The notes below the pieces were generated by a model that had not been told where the DNA came from, searched no databases, and saw only the letters and a list, made by a program, of their open reading frames with translations. Below, piece by piece: positions 26,877 to 36,838 of a stretch of DNA of 40,148 nucleotides. The stretch comes from an uncultured Prevotella sp. (lineage in GTDB: Bacteria > Bacteroidota > Bacteroidia > Bacteroidales > Bacteroidaceae), in the NCBI GenBank assembly GCA_945834405.1, contig CAMAHD010000005.1:1-40148 (forward strand), read 5' to 3'. A program made the position numbers and the translations under genes. The first letter of the stretch is position 1. Each line of letters begins with the position of its first letter.

Positions 26877-28409
26877 ATGGATTATTTGATTTTTTCCGTC
26901 ATAGCCCTCATTGTGGGTGGCGCCGGTGGTTATCTCCTTTTCCGATATGTCATCAAAGGGAAATTCAATGAGATGATTGCCGCAGCAGAAAAAGAAGCTG
27001 AAGTCATTAAAGAAAAGAAACTTCTTGAGGTCAAGGAAAAGTTCCTGAACAAAAAGAGTGAGTTGGAGAAAGAAGTGCAGGTGAGAAACCAGCATATCCA
27101 ACAAAGTGAAAACAAGCTGAAGCAACGCGAACTGTCACTGAACCAAAAACAGGAAGAGTTGGGTCGCCGTAAAAATGAGCTCGACAACCAGCAGGTGCGC
27201 ATTGAAAACGAGAAAAAGATGCTGACCCTGAAGCATGAAGAGCTGGAGAAGATGCAGCTGAAGGAACGTGAAAAACTGGAAGAACTCTCCGGTTTAAGTG
27301 CAGAAGAAGCCAAACAGCGACTGGTTGAGGCAATGAAAGATGAAGCCAAGACAGATGCACAAAGCTACATCAATGAGATCATGGATGAAGCCAAGCTGAA
27401 TGCCAATGCACAGGCACGCAAGATAGTCATCCAGACCATTCAGCGAGTTGCGACGGAGACAGCCATTGAAAACAGCGTCAGCGTCTTCCACATCGAAAAT
27501 GATGAAGTTAAAGGTAGGATTATTGGCCGCGAAGGCCGTAATATCCGCGCGCTCGAAGCAGCTACCGGTGTAGAAATCGTAGTGGACGACACACCCGAAG
27601 CTATTGTCATCAGCGCTTTTGACCCCATTCGCCGCGAGATATGCCGCCTTGCCCTTCACCAATTGGTTACTGACGGCCGCATTCACCCAGCACGTATAGA
27701 AGAAGTGGTTCAGAAGGTGAAGAAACAATTGGAAAACGAGGTGATAGAAACAGGTAAGCGAACAGCCATTGACTTAGGTATTCATGGCCTGCATCCTGAA
27801 CTGGTGCGTATCATCGGTAAGATGAAATACCGTTCTTCTTACGGTCAGAACCTGTTGCAACATGCACGCGAAACAGCCAACCTCTGTGCAGTGATGGCTT
27901 CGGAACTGGGACTGAATCCCAAAAAGGCAAAGAGAGCTGGTTTACTTCACGACATCGGCAAAGTGCCTGACGAGGAGAGCGAACTGCCCCACGCACTCTA
28001 TGGTGGAAAGATTGCAGAGAAATACAAAGAGAAACCCGATATCTGCAATGCTATTGCAGCCCACCATGACGAATGTGAGATGAACACCCTTCTGGCTCCT
28101 ATCGTACAGATATGTGATGCCATCAGCGGTGCCCGTCCCGGTGCCCGCCGCGAGATTGTCGAGGCATACATCAAACGTCTGAACGACCTTGAGGCCATTG
28201 CCATGAGCTATCCTGGTGTGACCAAGACATACGCTATCCAGGCTGGACGTGAACTCCGTGTGATTGTCGGTGCCGACAAGATGGACGACGCTTCTACAGA
28301 AGCACTCTCCGGAGAGATAGCCAACAAGATTCAGAATGAGATGACTTATCCCGGTCAGGTGAAGATTACGGTCATCCGTGAAACCCGCAGCGTAGCATAC
28401 GCAAAATAG
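26877..28409 (+). CDS. rny: Ribonuclease Y
   Basis: N-terminal TM, coiled coil, [55 protein letters not shown]. Confidence 0.97.
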   Translation: MDYLIFSVIALIVGGAGGYLLFRYVIKGKFNEMIAAAEKEAEVIKEKKLLEVKEKFLNKKSELEKEVQVRNQHIQQSENKLKQRELSLNQKQEELGRRKNELDNQQVRIENEKKMLTLKHEELEKMQLKEREKLEELSGLSAEEAKQRLVEAMKDEAKTDAQSYINEIMDEAKLNANAQARKIVIQTIQRVATETAIENSVSVFHIENDEVKGRIIGREGRNIRALEAATGVEIVVDDTPEAIVISAFDPIRREICRLALHQLVTDGRIHPARIEEVVQKVKKQLENEVIETGKRTAIDLGIHGLHPELVRIIGKMKYRSSYGQNLLQHARETANLCAVMASELGLNPKKAKRAGLLHDIGKVPDEESELPHALYGGKIAEKYKEKPDICNAIAAHHDECEMNTLLAPIVQICDAISGARPGARREIVEAYIKRLNDLEAIAMSYPGVTKTYAIQAGRELRVIVGADKMDDASTEALSGEIANKIQNEMTYPGQVKITVIRETRSVAYAK

Positions 28410-28410
28410 C

Positions 28411-28505
28411 ACAAAAAAATGAAGATACCTTCAATGCCCATCGAAGGTATCTTCATCGGTCAATGAAGGTATCTTCATGAGCTCATGAAGGTACCTTCAT
28501 TTTTT
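28411..28505. terminator. Four-arm palindromic array, probable bidirectional terminator
   Basis: aaaaaaa - TGAAGATACCTTC/GAAGGTATCTTCA (28420-28432/28443-28455, 13-bp perfect) - ATGAAGGTATCTTCAT (28463-28478) - gagctc - ATGAAGGTACCTTCAT (28485-28500) - tttttt; lies between convergent genes. Confidence 0.8.
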
Positions 28506-28513
28506 CATGCTAT

Positions 28514-29425
28514 TTAGAACAGTTTCTGAGGATAAGTTCCCTCGTCAATCAGCTTCTGAATACGTCCCACTGTGTCTTCGCGGTCAGCAGCGTATGTAAC
28601 GCCAAACCACTTGCTGGTAGTATCCAATACCTGAACGGTAGCTGTCTTGTCATTAATCAGCTTGTTCACCATCAGAGGAATAAAGAACTCAGCCTTCAGA
28701 TTCTCCATGTTCTTTGGATCAGCCAGGAAGCCCTTGAAGTATTCCTCACTGTGTTCAAAATAGTCGGGAGTAAAGCCCCACATATTCATGGAAACAGGAG
28801 TGTTATCCTCTACGGCAACCCACTCACCCTGCTCGTCCTTATAGCAAACAGGACCGTCGACACGCATAATCTCTGTGCGCTCTACAACGGTAGTCAGATT
28901 ACCAGCCTCATCTTTAGAACAGATACCACGGGCAACCGTTCCGTTTTCTGAAAGCGTATTACCTACACGGAAACCAACCATAGCATAGGTGTTCTTTGAG
29001 CCTTCCGGCAGTTCAGAGAGGAACTTTCCTATCACCATAAAGGCATCACGGTTGTAGAAATCATCGCAGTTGATCACACAGAAAGGTTCTTTGATAACAT
29101 CCTTGGCCATCAATACAGCATGATTGGTACCCCAAGGCTTCACACGACCTTCGGGACAGGTAAAGCCTTCTGGCAGTGCATCAAGACTCTGGAAGCAGAG
29201 TTCTGCGGGAATATGTCCTTCATATTTGGAAAGTATCTTCTCACGAAAATCCTGTTCAAAATCCTTACGGATAACAAAGACAATCTTACCGAATCCAGCC
29301 TTAATGGCATCATAAATGGAATAGTCCATGATGGTTTCACCGTTGGGACCCAGTCCGTCAAGTTGTTTCAGACCGCCGTAACGGCTGCCCATACCAGCTG
29401 CTAAAAGCAATAATGTAGGTTTCAT
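28514..29425 (-). CDS. Nucleotidyltransferase family protein (sugar-phosphate nucleotidyltransferase-like)
   Basis: LLLAAGMGSRYGGLKQLDGLGPNGETIMDYSIYDA; promoter TATTTTTGC at 29476-29468 on -. Confidence 0.85.
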   Translation of the reverse strand: MKPTLLLLAAGMGSRYGGLKQLDGLGPNGETIMDYSIYDAIKAGFGKIVFVIRKDFEQDFREKILSKYEGHIPAELCFQSLDALPEGFTCPEGRVKPWGTNHAVLMAKDVIKEPFCVINCDDFYNRDAFMVIGKFLSELPEGSKNTYAMVGFRVGNTLSENGTVARGICSKDEAGNLTTVVERTEIMRVDGPVCYKDEQGEWVAVEDNTPVSMNMWGFTPDYFEHSEEYFKGFLADPKNMENLKAEFFIPLMVNKLINDKTATVQVLDTTSKWFGVTYAADREDTVGRIQKLIDEGTYPQKLF

Positions 29426-29541
29426 AGTGTTGATAGTTTTATTAATTAGAGTAATGTATAATCTTTTGCAAAAATACTGATTTATTCTGAAACTTAATAA
29501 CTTTTTGGCTTTTTTTTTCAGAGCAGCAGCATTTGGACAGG

Positions 29542-31875
29542 TCAGAAAGGATATCCAATGGCAAAATGGAGCCCTAATCCATCACGGAATTTCGGAATAT
29601 TGTAATATCCCGATTTGCCAGTGTCGTACGGAACATGCAGCGCAATACCCAAATCAAGACGCAGGACGAAGAAATCCAAATCATAACGTATACCCACCCC
29701 TGTTCCTGTTGCCAACTGGCGGAAGAAGGTGGTAGGCTTGAACTGGGCATCTGGTCGTGCATCGTCACTCTTCATCAGCCATACATTACCTGCATCCAAG
29801 AAGGTAGCGGCATACAGACTTCCGAAAAGGTTGAAACGATATTCCAGATTCATCTCCAGCTTGATGTCACCAGTCTGGTCGAGATAGGCATAGTTGGTAT
29901 TAGGAGCAGTATATTTTCCGGGACCGATACTTCTCACTGCGAAAGCTCGAATACTGTTGGCACCACCCACGTAGAACTGCTCACTATAAGGAGCCCTGTT
30001 GGAATTTCCATAACTCCAGATAACACCCCCAGACACCCTTCCTACCAGCTGTGACTTATATCCCATGTGCCATGTTTTACGCAATGTGCTCACCACTTTG
30101 ACAAACTGGGCGAAAGGATTGCCAAACAAATCCTTTTCCTTTTCATTGAAGCGTTTACCTGCCATCATATAACCTAACGACATCACGTTGCCAGCCTCAG
30201 TCAAGGTCGTTTCCCATACGATGGGGTTCAACAGTTGTGACGGACTCGTGTAGATATAGGTATACTTGATTTTCGGCACAAACTGGTTGCGCATGGATAC
30301 GTATATGGCAGGATTAGCCTGAATGATGGAGTCAAAACGGGCTGTGGTATGCTGCATGTAGTTGAAATCAAGGAGGAAGGGGCTCAGTTCGTGTTTGGAA
30401 TTGGCAGTCGTCTGAAACTTATAAGTAACCGCCCCTGTCACAGTAAGCATCTTGAAGAAGGATGCTCTGTTCAACACGTTGCCAGACAAAGAAAACAAGG
30501 TAGAAGGAGGTTTGTAGAAACGGTGGCGGCTATACCAAGTGAAAGGTGCCTCAATACGGGGGTATTCGACAGCCACTTCTGCTCCATATTCATAAGAATT
30601 GATAGCAGAGCTATTGCCTGCCACTCTTCTTCCCGTCTGCCATTCATAAGAGCCCTTCAGACTGAGCGAAAGTTTTTCTCCTCCTCGAAAGGCATTTCTT
30701 TTCGTGAACGAGAGAGCCAGTCCCGGACCCATTCTGTCATTACTCTTTGTCACGAAATTGGCTTCCAATGCGGCATCATACGGTTTGTCAAAAACACAAA
30801 TGATAGTCATGTCCAGTGTATCACACAATGCAGTCGTATCACGAGGTGTGAAACTGATATCAGACAGGCTGAACAGGCCAAGACTGTTGATATTATTCAG
30901 GGTTTCCACATAATTATTCTGACTGAACAGGTCTCCTCTTCTGAGCTTGACATCTCTCAGTATAGCCCTGGCGCGGATGGGAGACTTATTTCCTGCATAA
31001 CAGACCGTCAAGTTGCGACGCACAATGGAGTCTGTGATCTGTTCTGTCACATTTCGGCTCAACACCACCCTTCTTTTACCCAAATACCATTGTTTCAGGG
31101 CAGCCTGTGGGATGTCGTTGATTTGTTGCAGCCTCACCTCTACCTTTCCGGGATGAGAAACAGAATCGGCAAGGAAAGACGAATAGGCAGCACGGTAATA
31201 GTAAAAACCATGATTACGGAACAGATTGTTCAATCGATTGCGCTCTGCATCCAACTTTGACACAGAAAAGGGGTTTCCTTGATGTAGCAGACTCTGGGGA
31301 AGAGATGCCTGTATCAGGCTATCAGCCAATGGAGTATACCCTACATATCTGACCGTATCAATCGTATACAGATGGTTCATCGTGACATGATAGGAGATTT
31401 TCTCCTTTTTTGGATTTTTCTGCGGTACAATCTCCGACTGCACCTTCGCATCGAAATATCCGTGCGACCTCAACAGATTACGTGCTACCAAGGCTCTCAC
31501 TTCCGGATTCACCGTACTTGTCAAGACGGGTTCATGACCAAAGGAGTTCAGCATCCACTTACCAAAACGGGAAGTAGAATTGACATACCTGTTATATATC
31601 CACAATTTAAACTGGAAGGGTGTCCGATAATACGAGCTGCCCAAGATAGCACCATTGGGAGCGCAGGCAAGAGCAGCCTCTACCTCCTCCTGTATGGAAA
31701 CAAAATGTTTGATAGCCATTGGAGTGTGGGCACCGGAATCGTTATAGCTTATCTCTTTCAAACCCGTATAAAGTGTTTCGCCCTCCGGCAAATTGCTGGT
31801 GGAAGAACAAGCCGTCACCATGAACAGCAACCCGCTTGCAATGACTATATATAATAATGTGTAAATCCTTGTCAT
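29542..31875 (-). CDS. tamL: BamA/TamA-family outer membrane lipoprotein (TamL-like)
   Basis: Lipobox VTACSS; POTRA region; Omp85 barrel (NSIRAFAVRSIGPG; terminal FAIGYPF); next to tamB. Confidence 0.85.
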   Translation of the reverse strand: MTRIYTLLYIVIASGLLFMVTACSSTSNLPEGETLYTGLKEISYNDSGAHTPMAIKHFVSIQEEVEAALACAPNGAILGSSYYRTPFQFKLWIYNRYVNSTSRFGKWMLNSFGHEPVLTSTVNPEVRALVARNLLRSHGYFDAKVQSEIVPQKNPKKEKISYHVTMNHLYTIDTVRYVGYTPLADSLIQASLPQSLLHQGNPFSVSKLDAERNRLNNLFRNHGFYYYRAAYSSFLADSVSHPGKVEVRLQQINDIPQAALKQWYLGKRRVVLSRNVTEQITDSIVRRNLTVCYAGNKSPIRARAILRDVKLRRGDLFSQNNYVETLNNINSLGLFSLSDISFTPRDTTALCDTLDMTIICVFDKPYDAALEANFVTKSNDRMGPGLALSFTKRNAFRGGEKLSLSLKGSYEWQTGRRVAGNSSAINSYEYGAEVAVEYPRIEAPFTWYSRHRFYKPPSTLFSLSGNVLNRASFFKMLTVTGAVTYKFQTTANSKHELSPFLLDFNYMQHTTARFDSIIQANPAIYVSMRNQFVPKIKYTYIYTSPSQLLNPIVWETTLTEAGNVMSLGYMMAGKRFNEKEKDLFGNPFAQFVKVVSTLRKTWHMGYKSQLVGRVSGGVIWSYGNSNRAPYSEQFYVGGANSIRAFAVRSIGPGKYTAPNTNYAYLDQTGDIKLEMNLEYRFNLFGSLYAATFLDAGNVWLMKSDDARPDAQFKPTTFFRQLATGTGVGIRYDLDFFVLRLDLGIALHVPYDTGKSGYYNIPKFRDGLGLHFAIGYPF

Positions 31876-31890
31876 AGCTAAACCTTCAGA

Positions 31891-34800
31891 TTATTGAATT
31901 GACTGCTGTGGGGAACGTGTCGTAGTATTGACAGAATCTCCCATCGGTTGGTTCTTAAACATACTGAATCCTTTGAGGGAAAAGAGTTCACTTATTCTTT
32001 CCATCTTCTTTCTCCATACGAAACCTGCTCCATATTCAGAAATGCGCCCTTCCAGCAAGTCATCAGCTTCTTTATTGTAGAATAGTCTCACATATTTCAT
32101 CGCAGTCTGATCCAGACGATACTCCAAAGAAACATTATCGATAAAACTCTGATCCTGCGTAGTTGAAGTGGCAGAACTATTGCCCGATGAAATCTTGCCG
32201 CCAACAACAAAGTTGATTCTATTGTTCCAGAAACGTTTGGCAAACTTGAACGAATAGTCAGTATGCGTATTACCAGCCGCATCGGCACTCTGGTCTAATC
32301 CCAAACTGAGGTCAACCGTGCGCATGGCATTCTTCGTGATATTGTTGATTTCGCTCTGTAGAAAAGAGTTGAGTGCGCTATTCATAGAGAAACCGCTGGT
32401 ATTGCCATCTGCGAGATACATGCCAGTAGTCAACATGGTAACCGCCAGCTTGCCTCTTTGCTCAACGCCCATGGATGCCAGCTCATTTTTCACGGTCATG
32501 TCGTCTGGCGCATCCAACGTAAACTCAAGTCCCATATTGTTCAGTGTCTGAGTCACTTTCACTCCACACTCAAACTCAACGGAGCGGCTGCCAGTTGTTT
32601 CAGCTCCAACCAAGGCTTTCACCTGTTCAGTAGCCGTCAGATGGAGTGTAGGGTTCATGATATCTCCTGTAAACTCAATATAACTTCCTTCTTTGATGAT
32701 AAAGGTCTTGAGCGGAATAATGGGTAATTCATACTTCATCTCTCCTCTGTTCAAGGTATATCGTCCAAAGAGCTGCAGGTCGTCTGTCGTATTGTATATC
32801 ATCCTCAGTTCTCCGCCACCTTCCAGATTAACGTAGTTTGATTCATCCGCATTCAAGGCACAGACGACACGTGCTCCCTGCTCGATGTTCAACAGCAACA
32901 GCATATCAAGTCCGGCAACAGGTGGAGGCGTATTTTTGATCGTCTCTTTTTCTCTGAAATCGGTAAATACCACCAAATCTTTCAGTTGGTCATCCGTATT
33001 CAGAGGCGAATCTTTCAATATATAGGTCAGGTCTGTTTTTCCCAGCACTTCCAACTGACCTCTCATCTTCATCCTGTCGACAGGTCCAGACATGGTTCCG
33101 CCAAAGTTGACGAAAGCCTTTCCATAAACCAATGACTGACGTGTCTTCTTGGCATTAACCACCTGAAAATCTCGCGCACGCATCTTCATGTCCACAGTCA
33201 TTCGGTCAAGATTAGAGAAGTCGATATGACCATAAATATTCAGAGGATTCTCATTATAAGCATACATCGTGAAATTTTCCAATAACAACTTGCTGTTGAT
33301 AACCCTCACGGGATCGTTGTCGAAGCGTAATTTGACACCGTAAGGCACACTGACGAGATAGGATGAATCCAACAGCATCTCACCATTCACGACTGGTTTA
33401 CTGAGAGGACCTTTTACATCTACCTGTCCCTCGGCATATCCTTCCAGGCCGATAATCTGATCGGGTACAAAACCGTTCACTATCGACAGCGGCAACCGTT
33501 GCATACTGAAAACGGCATCCAGATAGCCATCACCCTCAGCTTTATACGAACCTTTAAGCAGTCCTACCTCCACGTCATTGATATTGATACGAGATTCAAC
33601 ATAATGAGCACTGTCTTCTCGTTGCAGATAGACAAACTCTGTTCCCAGGTCACCTATGGGACAGCGTTCGTAGGTCATTTTCTGCACGTTCAAGTCAGAC
33701 AGCATAGACAAGCGTTCGTCTTTGTCTTGCAACACGTGGAAATCTCCGTTCATGATTCCACTCACTCGTGGCGCATAGGGAATGACAGACGTAATTTTAT
33801 CCAAATCAAACTTGTTCAAGCTCACCGTAATGTCTTGCAACATGGTCGGATCCTGATTTTCGCTGTAAGCCATGATACCCGTTCCGTCATCTGCAATGAG
33901 ACGGATATTTGCCTGTATCTTCTTGTCGGCACCCATGAAGATGTAATTGTCTTCGTTGAGATTAAACTCCTTATAACCGAGAACAGGTCGATACGGTTCA
34001 AAATGGACATTGATACCGCTGTCACACATCTCTGCCTTGGCACCCAACTGTACGCCGACCTTCTTATCGGCATCCAAATAGGTAACATCTACGAATGCCC
34101 CTCTTTCGAGCATTTTTCCATTAATAAATGACGTGAATACGAACTGAGGATTTTTCCTGTTATTTTCTACCCGAGCATGAAAAACCACATCTTGTTCCTG
34201 CTGTTTCACATCAAACACGATTGTGTCCAGACGAACGCTGTCTGCAAGCAGCGAATAGAGCTGTCCGTCACCGTTCAGTCCCTTGGCAGGAGAAGCATCC
34301 AAGTTGAAATCCAGACTTTGGAATGTCACTCCCTGCAGACGCAAGAAATTGGCAATCGGGTTATTAGAACCACTTCTGAGATGAACGGTGAGCTCTGGCA
34401 AGAGGGAGCGCAGCCTGGTCTGGTCAATCACTCGGTTTTTGATGTGACTCAACACTTCTGCGGTCAGAGCATCTGCCTGTTGTGCAATCCTGCGATACCC
34501 TCCTGCGGCATGCAAATCCAATTGGAAATCGCCACTCTGCACTTGTGCCCACGTCGTATCTACACGTGTCAGCATGTCGATATTCAAAGACGCGGGTCGC
34601 CATACCGTTTTTTCATCCCGAATAGTCAAATCATTCATGCCTCCCAGCACCCGATAGTAATCTTCCAAGTCAGAAGCAATATCCAAATGCGTACAAACGC
34701 CCACTACCATGGGTTTGTCTGTCAGTCTCATGGCATACAAATCGGCCTTGGCTACATCGGCAGCCAGGGTTGCACCGACTTTTCTCTTTGCGACAAGGGC

Positions 34801-36642
34801 ATCCAAAGTCAGTGTTCCATCCAGCAACGCATTATGACTGTCCAGATAGAAATGTCCGACCCCCTTTTCCAATTGTCCTCTTGCCGTCACCTGGTCAAGC
34901 GTCCAACTGCCATATTGCAGCTGTCCCAGTTCCAGATCCACATTCATCCGGGTGCGGGCAGAATACATATCCGTGCCATTTCCGCTAAGATTCATCGTAG
35001 CCGTCAGATGGAACAGAGAATCACGTGGCATCAGATGATGCAAGTTCAGCTGATTGATATCTATCTTTGCTTGATAAGCCATTGCAGGGAGTGCCACCTG
35101 ACCTTTGAAGCAAACGCTACCTCTTCCCTCTTGCAGTCGCAAGTCAGCAGTATATCTGCCTGCGTTCGCCTTCAACTGTCCCTGAAGTTCCATGCCATGC
35201 GGTATACGGTAATTGGCAGAGACAGAAGCAGGAAGCATCTTCGTCATAAAATCCAGATTGTGAGCCTTTGCTTGAAGTTGCAGTTGAGCTGTCAGCTGAT
35301 TCATATCCGTCATGTTGCGCATCTCCCCCGCTACACTACACTCCATCGTAGCGGGTATGTTGACAGCCAGACGGTTGATTCTCAACTGTCTGATATTTCC
35401 TTCCGCCGACACTTCAGCATCTATTTTTTCTTCAGGCAACACCTTGCATAACTTTTGCACTTCCGGACTTTCGCCAACAGACGGAACCAGTTGAGTCCAG
35501 ATGCCGAGGTCCTCTTTACCAACCTGCGCAGCAAGGAACATTTGCATCTGTCCCGGATTTTTCTCGTCCAAAGCTGTCAAATCCATCTGAGCCTCAAACC
35601 GAAACTGGGAATGTGGAGTGCACATCATCAACTGAGGCAGATAAATCCCCGTACTGTCCAATACGACGAGCCCACACAACTTGCTCAGTTCCAATCCACT
35701 CTGCTCACGCACTCCTGCATCGCGCAAGTACAGCCTCAGATTCATTCCCTCCAACGTCCTTTTCAGACTTCCAGAGTCTGCTTCTGTCAACATCGCAGAC
35801 GGAGGAGCTGCCTGACTCTTTTCAGCCATCGCAAACAAGACAGAATCTATTTCAAGATGCAAGGACTCTAAGTTCAAGTGATTGGCATCCAGACCGTTCT
35901 GCCTGGGCTGCATCAGATTATCATAGGTTAAAGCACCCTGATTCCATTTGAAATGGTCAAGCTGATAAGTACCATTCCCAAGCTGAATGTCAAGACCAGC
36001 TATATAAGTATCCTTCAGTCCGACTCCCAGTTGCAGGGTATCTCCAGGCAAAGTCAGCGACACCCTGCTTCGCTTTACCTGAACGTCCTCCACCATGATA
36101 CGCCAGAAGGTTTTGGCAGTAGACGTATCTTCAGGAACAGAATCACACAGGGCAACCTGCACACATAAGCTATCAACAACGACATGCTGGAGCTGAACGC
36201 TTTCCTGTTTCAAGTCAATGCCCTTGCTGGACAAAGAGAGCTGATGAATATACCCTTTCACCTGAGCAGCTTCCACATATCCATCAGTATAGACGTGCGT
36301 TTTTTCCAACAGCAGACGGTCAACAATCACTTTCTGTTGCAACAATGGCATCAGTTCCACATCAACCACCAGCCTTCCCACATCTGCAATAGTGTCCATC
36401 TGCTGCGGAACAGAATCATTCGGCTGCATCAAGAGCAGTCCTTCCACACTGAGGTCTAAGGGAAATGCCAGACAGACTCGCCCTACGCTGACCGTCTTGT
36501 CAGTCGACTTTGAAACATACGCGCTTACCTTATCCACCATCCAATTCTGCACGGGTGGAATATAAAGAATTGCTGTTAACAGGAGAAATAATAAGACAGG
36601 ACTCAACAGCACGATGCCTATCCATAAAAACACCTTTTTCAT
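31891..36642 (-). CDS. tamB: Translocation/assembly module TamB homologue
   Basis: N-terminal TM, AsmA-like region, very long beta-rich body, C-terminal DUF490-like LQLFGRYTLNRGEMKYELPIIPLKTFIIKEGSYIEFTGDIMNPTLHLTATEQV; start MKKVFLW at 36642. Confidence 0.88.
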   Translation of the reverse strand: MKKVFLWIGIVLLSPVLLFLLLTAILYIPPVQNWMVDKVSAYVSKSTDKTVSVGRVCLAFPLDLSVEGLLLMQPNDSVPQQMDTIADVGRLVVDVELMPLLQQKVIVDRLLLEKTHVYTDGYVEAAQVKGYIHQLSLSSKGIDLKQESVQLQHVVVDSLCVQVALCDSVPEDTSTAKTFWRIMVEDVQVKRSRVSLTLPGDTLQLGVGLKDTYIAGLDIQLGNGTYQLDHFKWNQGALTYDNLMQPRQNGLDANHLNLESLHLEIDSVLFAMAEKSQAAPPSAMLTEADSGSLKRTLEGMNLRLYLRDAGVREQSGLELSKLCGLVVLDSTGIYLPQLMMCTPHSQFRFEAQMDLTALDEKNPGQMQMFLAAQVGKEDLGIWTQLVPSVGESPEVQKLCKVLPEEKIDAEVSAEGNIRQLRINRLAVNIPATMECSVAGEMRNMTDMNQLTAQLQLQAKAHNLDFMTKMLPASVSANYRIPHGMELQGQLKANAGRYTADLRLQEGRGSVCFKGQVALPAMAYQAKIDINQLNLHHLMPRDSLFHLTATMNLSGNGTDMYSARTRMNVDLELGQLQYGSWTLDQVTARGQLEKGVGHFYLDSHNALLDGTLTLDALVAKRKVGATLAADVAKADLYAMRLTDKPMVVGVCTHLDIASDLEDYYRVLGGMNDLTIRDEKTVWRPASLNIDMLTRVDTTWAQVQSGDFQLDLHAAGGYRRIAQQADALTAEVLSHIKNRVIDQTRLRSLLPELTVHLRSGSNNPIANFLRLQGVTFQSLDFNLDASPAKGLNGDGQLYSLLADSVRLDTIVFDVKQQEQDVVFHARVENNRKNPQFVFTSFINGKMLERGAFVDVTYLDADKKVGVQLGAKAEMCDSGINVHFEPYRPVLGYKEFNLNEDNYIFMGADKKIQANIRLIADDGTGIMAYSENQDPTMLQDITVSLNKFDLDKITSVIPYAPRVSGIMNGDFHVLQDKDERLSMLSDLNVQKMTYERCPIGDLGTEFVYLQREDSAHYVESRININDVEVGLLKGSYKAEGDGYLDAVFSMQRLPLSIVNGFVPDQIIGLEGYAEGQVDVKGPLSKPVVNGEMLLDSSYLVSVPYGVKLRFDNDPVRVINSKLLLENFTMYAYNENPLNIYGHIDFSNLDRMTVDMKMRARDFQVVNAKKTRQSLVYGKAFVNFGGTMSGPVDRMKMRGQLEVLGKTDLTYILKDSPLNTDDQLKDLVVFTDFREKETIKNTPPPVAGLDMLLLLNIEQGARVVCALNADESNYVNLEGGGELRMIYNTTDDLQLFGRYTLNRGEMKYELPIIPLKTFIIKEGSYIEFTGDIMNPTLHLTATEQVKALVGAETTGSRSVEFECGVKVTQTLNNMGLEFTLDAPDDMTVKNELASMGVEQRGKLAVTMLTTGMYLADGNTSGFSMNSALNSFLQSEINNITKNAMRTVDLSLGLDQSADAAGNTHTDYSFKFAKRFWNNRINFVVGGKISSGNSSATSTTQDQSFIDNVSLEYRLDQTAMKYVRLFYNKEADDLLEGRISEYGAGFVWRKKMERISELFSLKGFSMFKNQPMGDSVNTTTRSPQQSIQ

Positions 36643-36662
36643 GTTCCAAAGCACATCTTTCT

Positions 36663-36671
36663 GCAAAGGTA
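36663..36671 (-). promoter_or_regulatory. -7 element TACCTTTGC for the tamB-tamL operon
   Basis: gcaaaggta on +, ~21 nt upstream of tamB. Confidence 0.55.
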
Positions 36672-36745
36672 ACAACTTTTTTCTGTATTACCAAATGTTT
36701 CATGCCCCTTCCATGACCGCCAATCATAAAAAAATACAGTCTATC

Positions 36746-36778
36746 TTTGGTTTTTAAAGAAAGATGAAGTATCTTTGC
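36746..36778 (+). promoter_or_regulatory. Promoter TTTG-N20-TATCTTTGC for the polysaccharide export operon
   Basis: TTTG 36746-36749; TATCTTTGC 36770-36778; ATG at 36839. Confidence 0.7.
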
Positions 36779-36838
36779 AATAAATTTGATAAAAAATAGT
36801 TTTAATATTAGACATATTCCACAAAAAAAGAAAAGACA

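Noticed and set aside
28411-28505. CRISPR-like short repeats
   Set aside because: Repeats are palindromic, spacers are 6-10 nt, and the A/T flanks fit a terminator.
30349-31260. 303-aa plus-strand ORF
   Set aside because: Antisense to tamL; composition not protein-like.
34177-35451. 424-aa plus-strand ORF
   Set aside because: Antisense to tamB; Gln/His/Ser-rich shadow frame.
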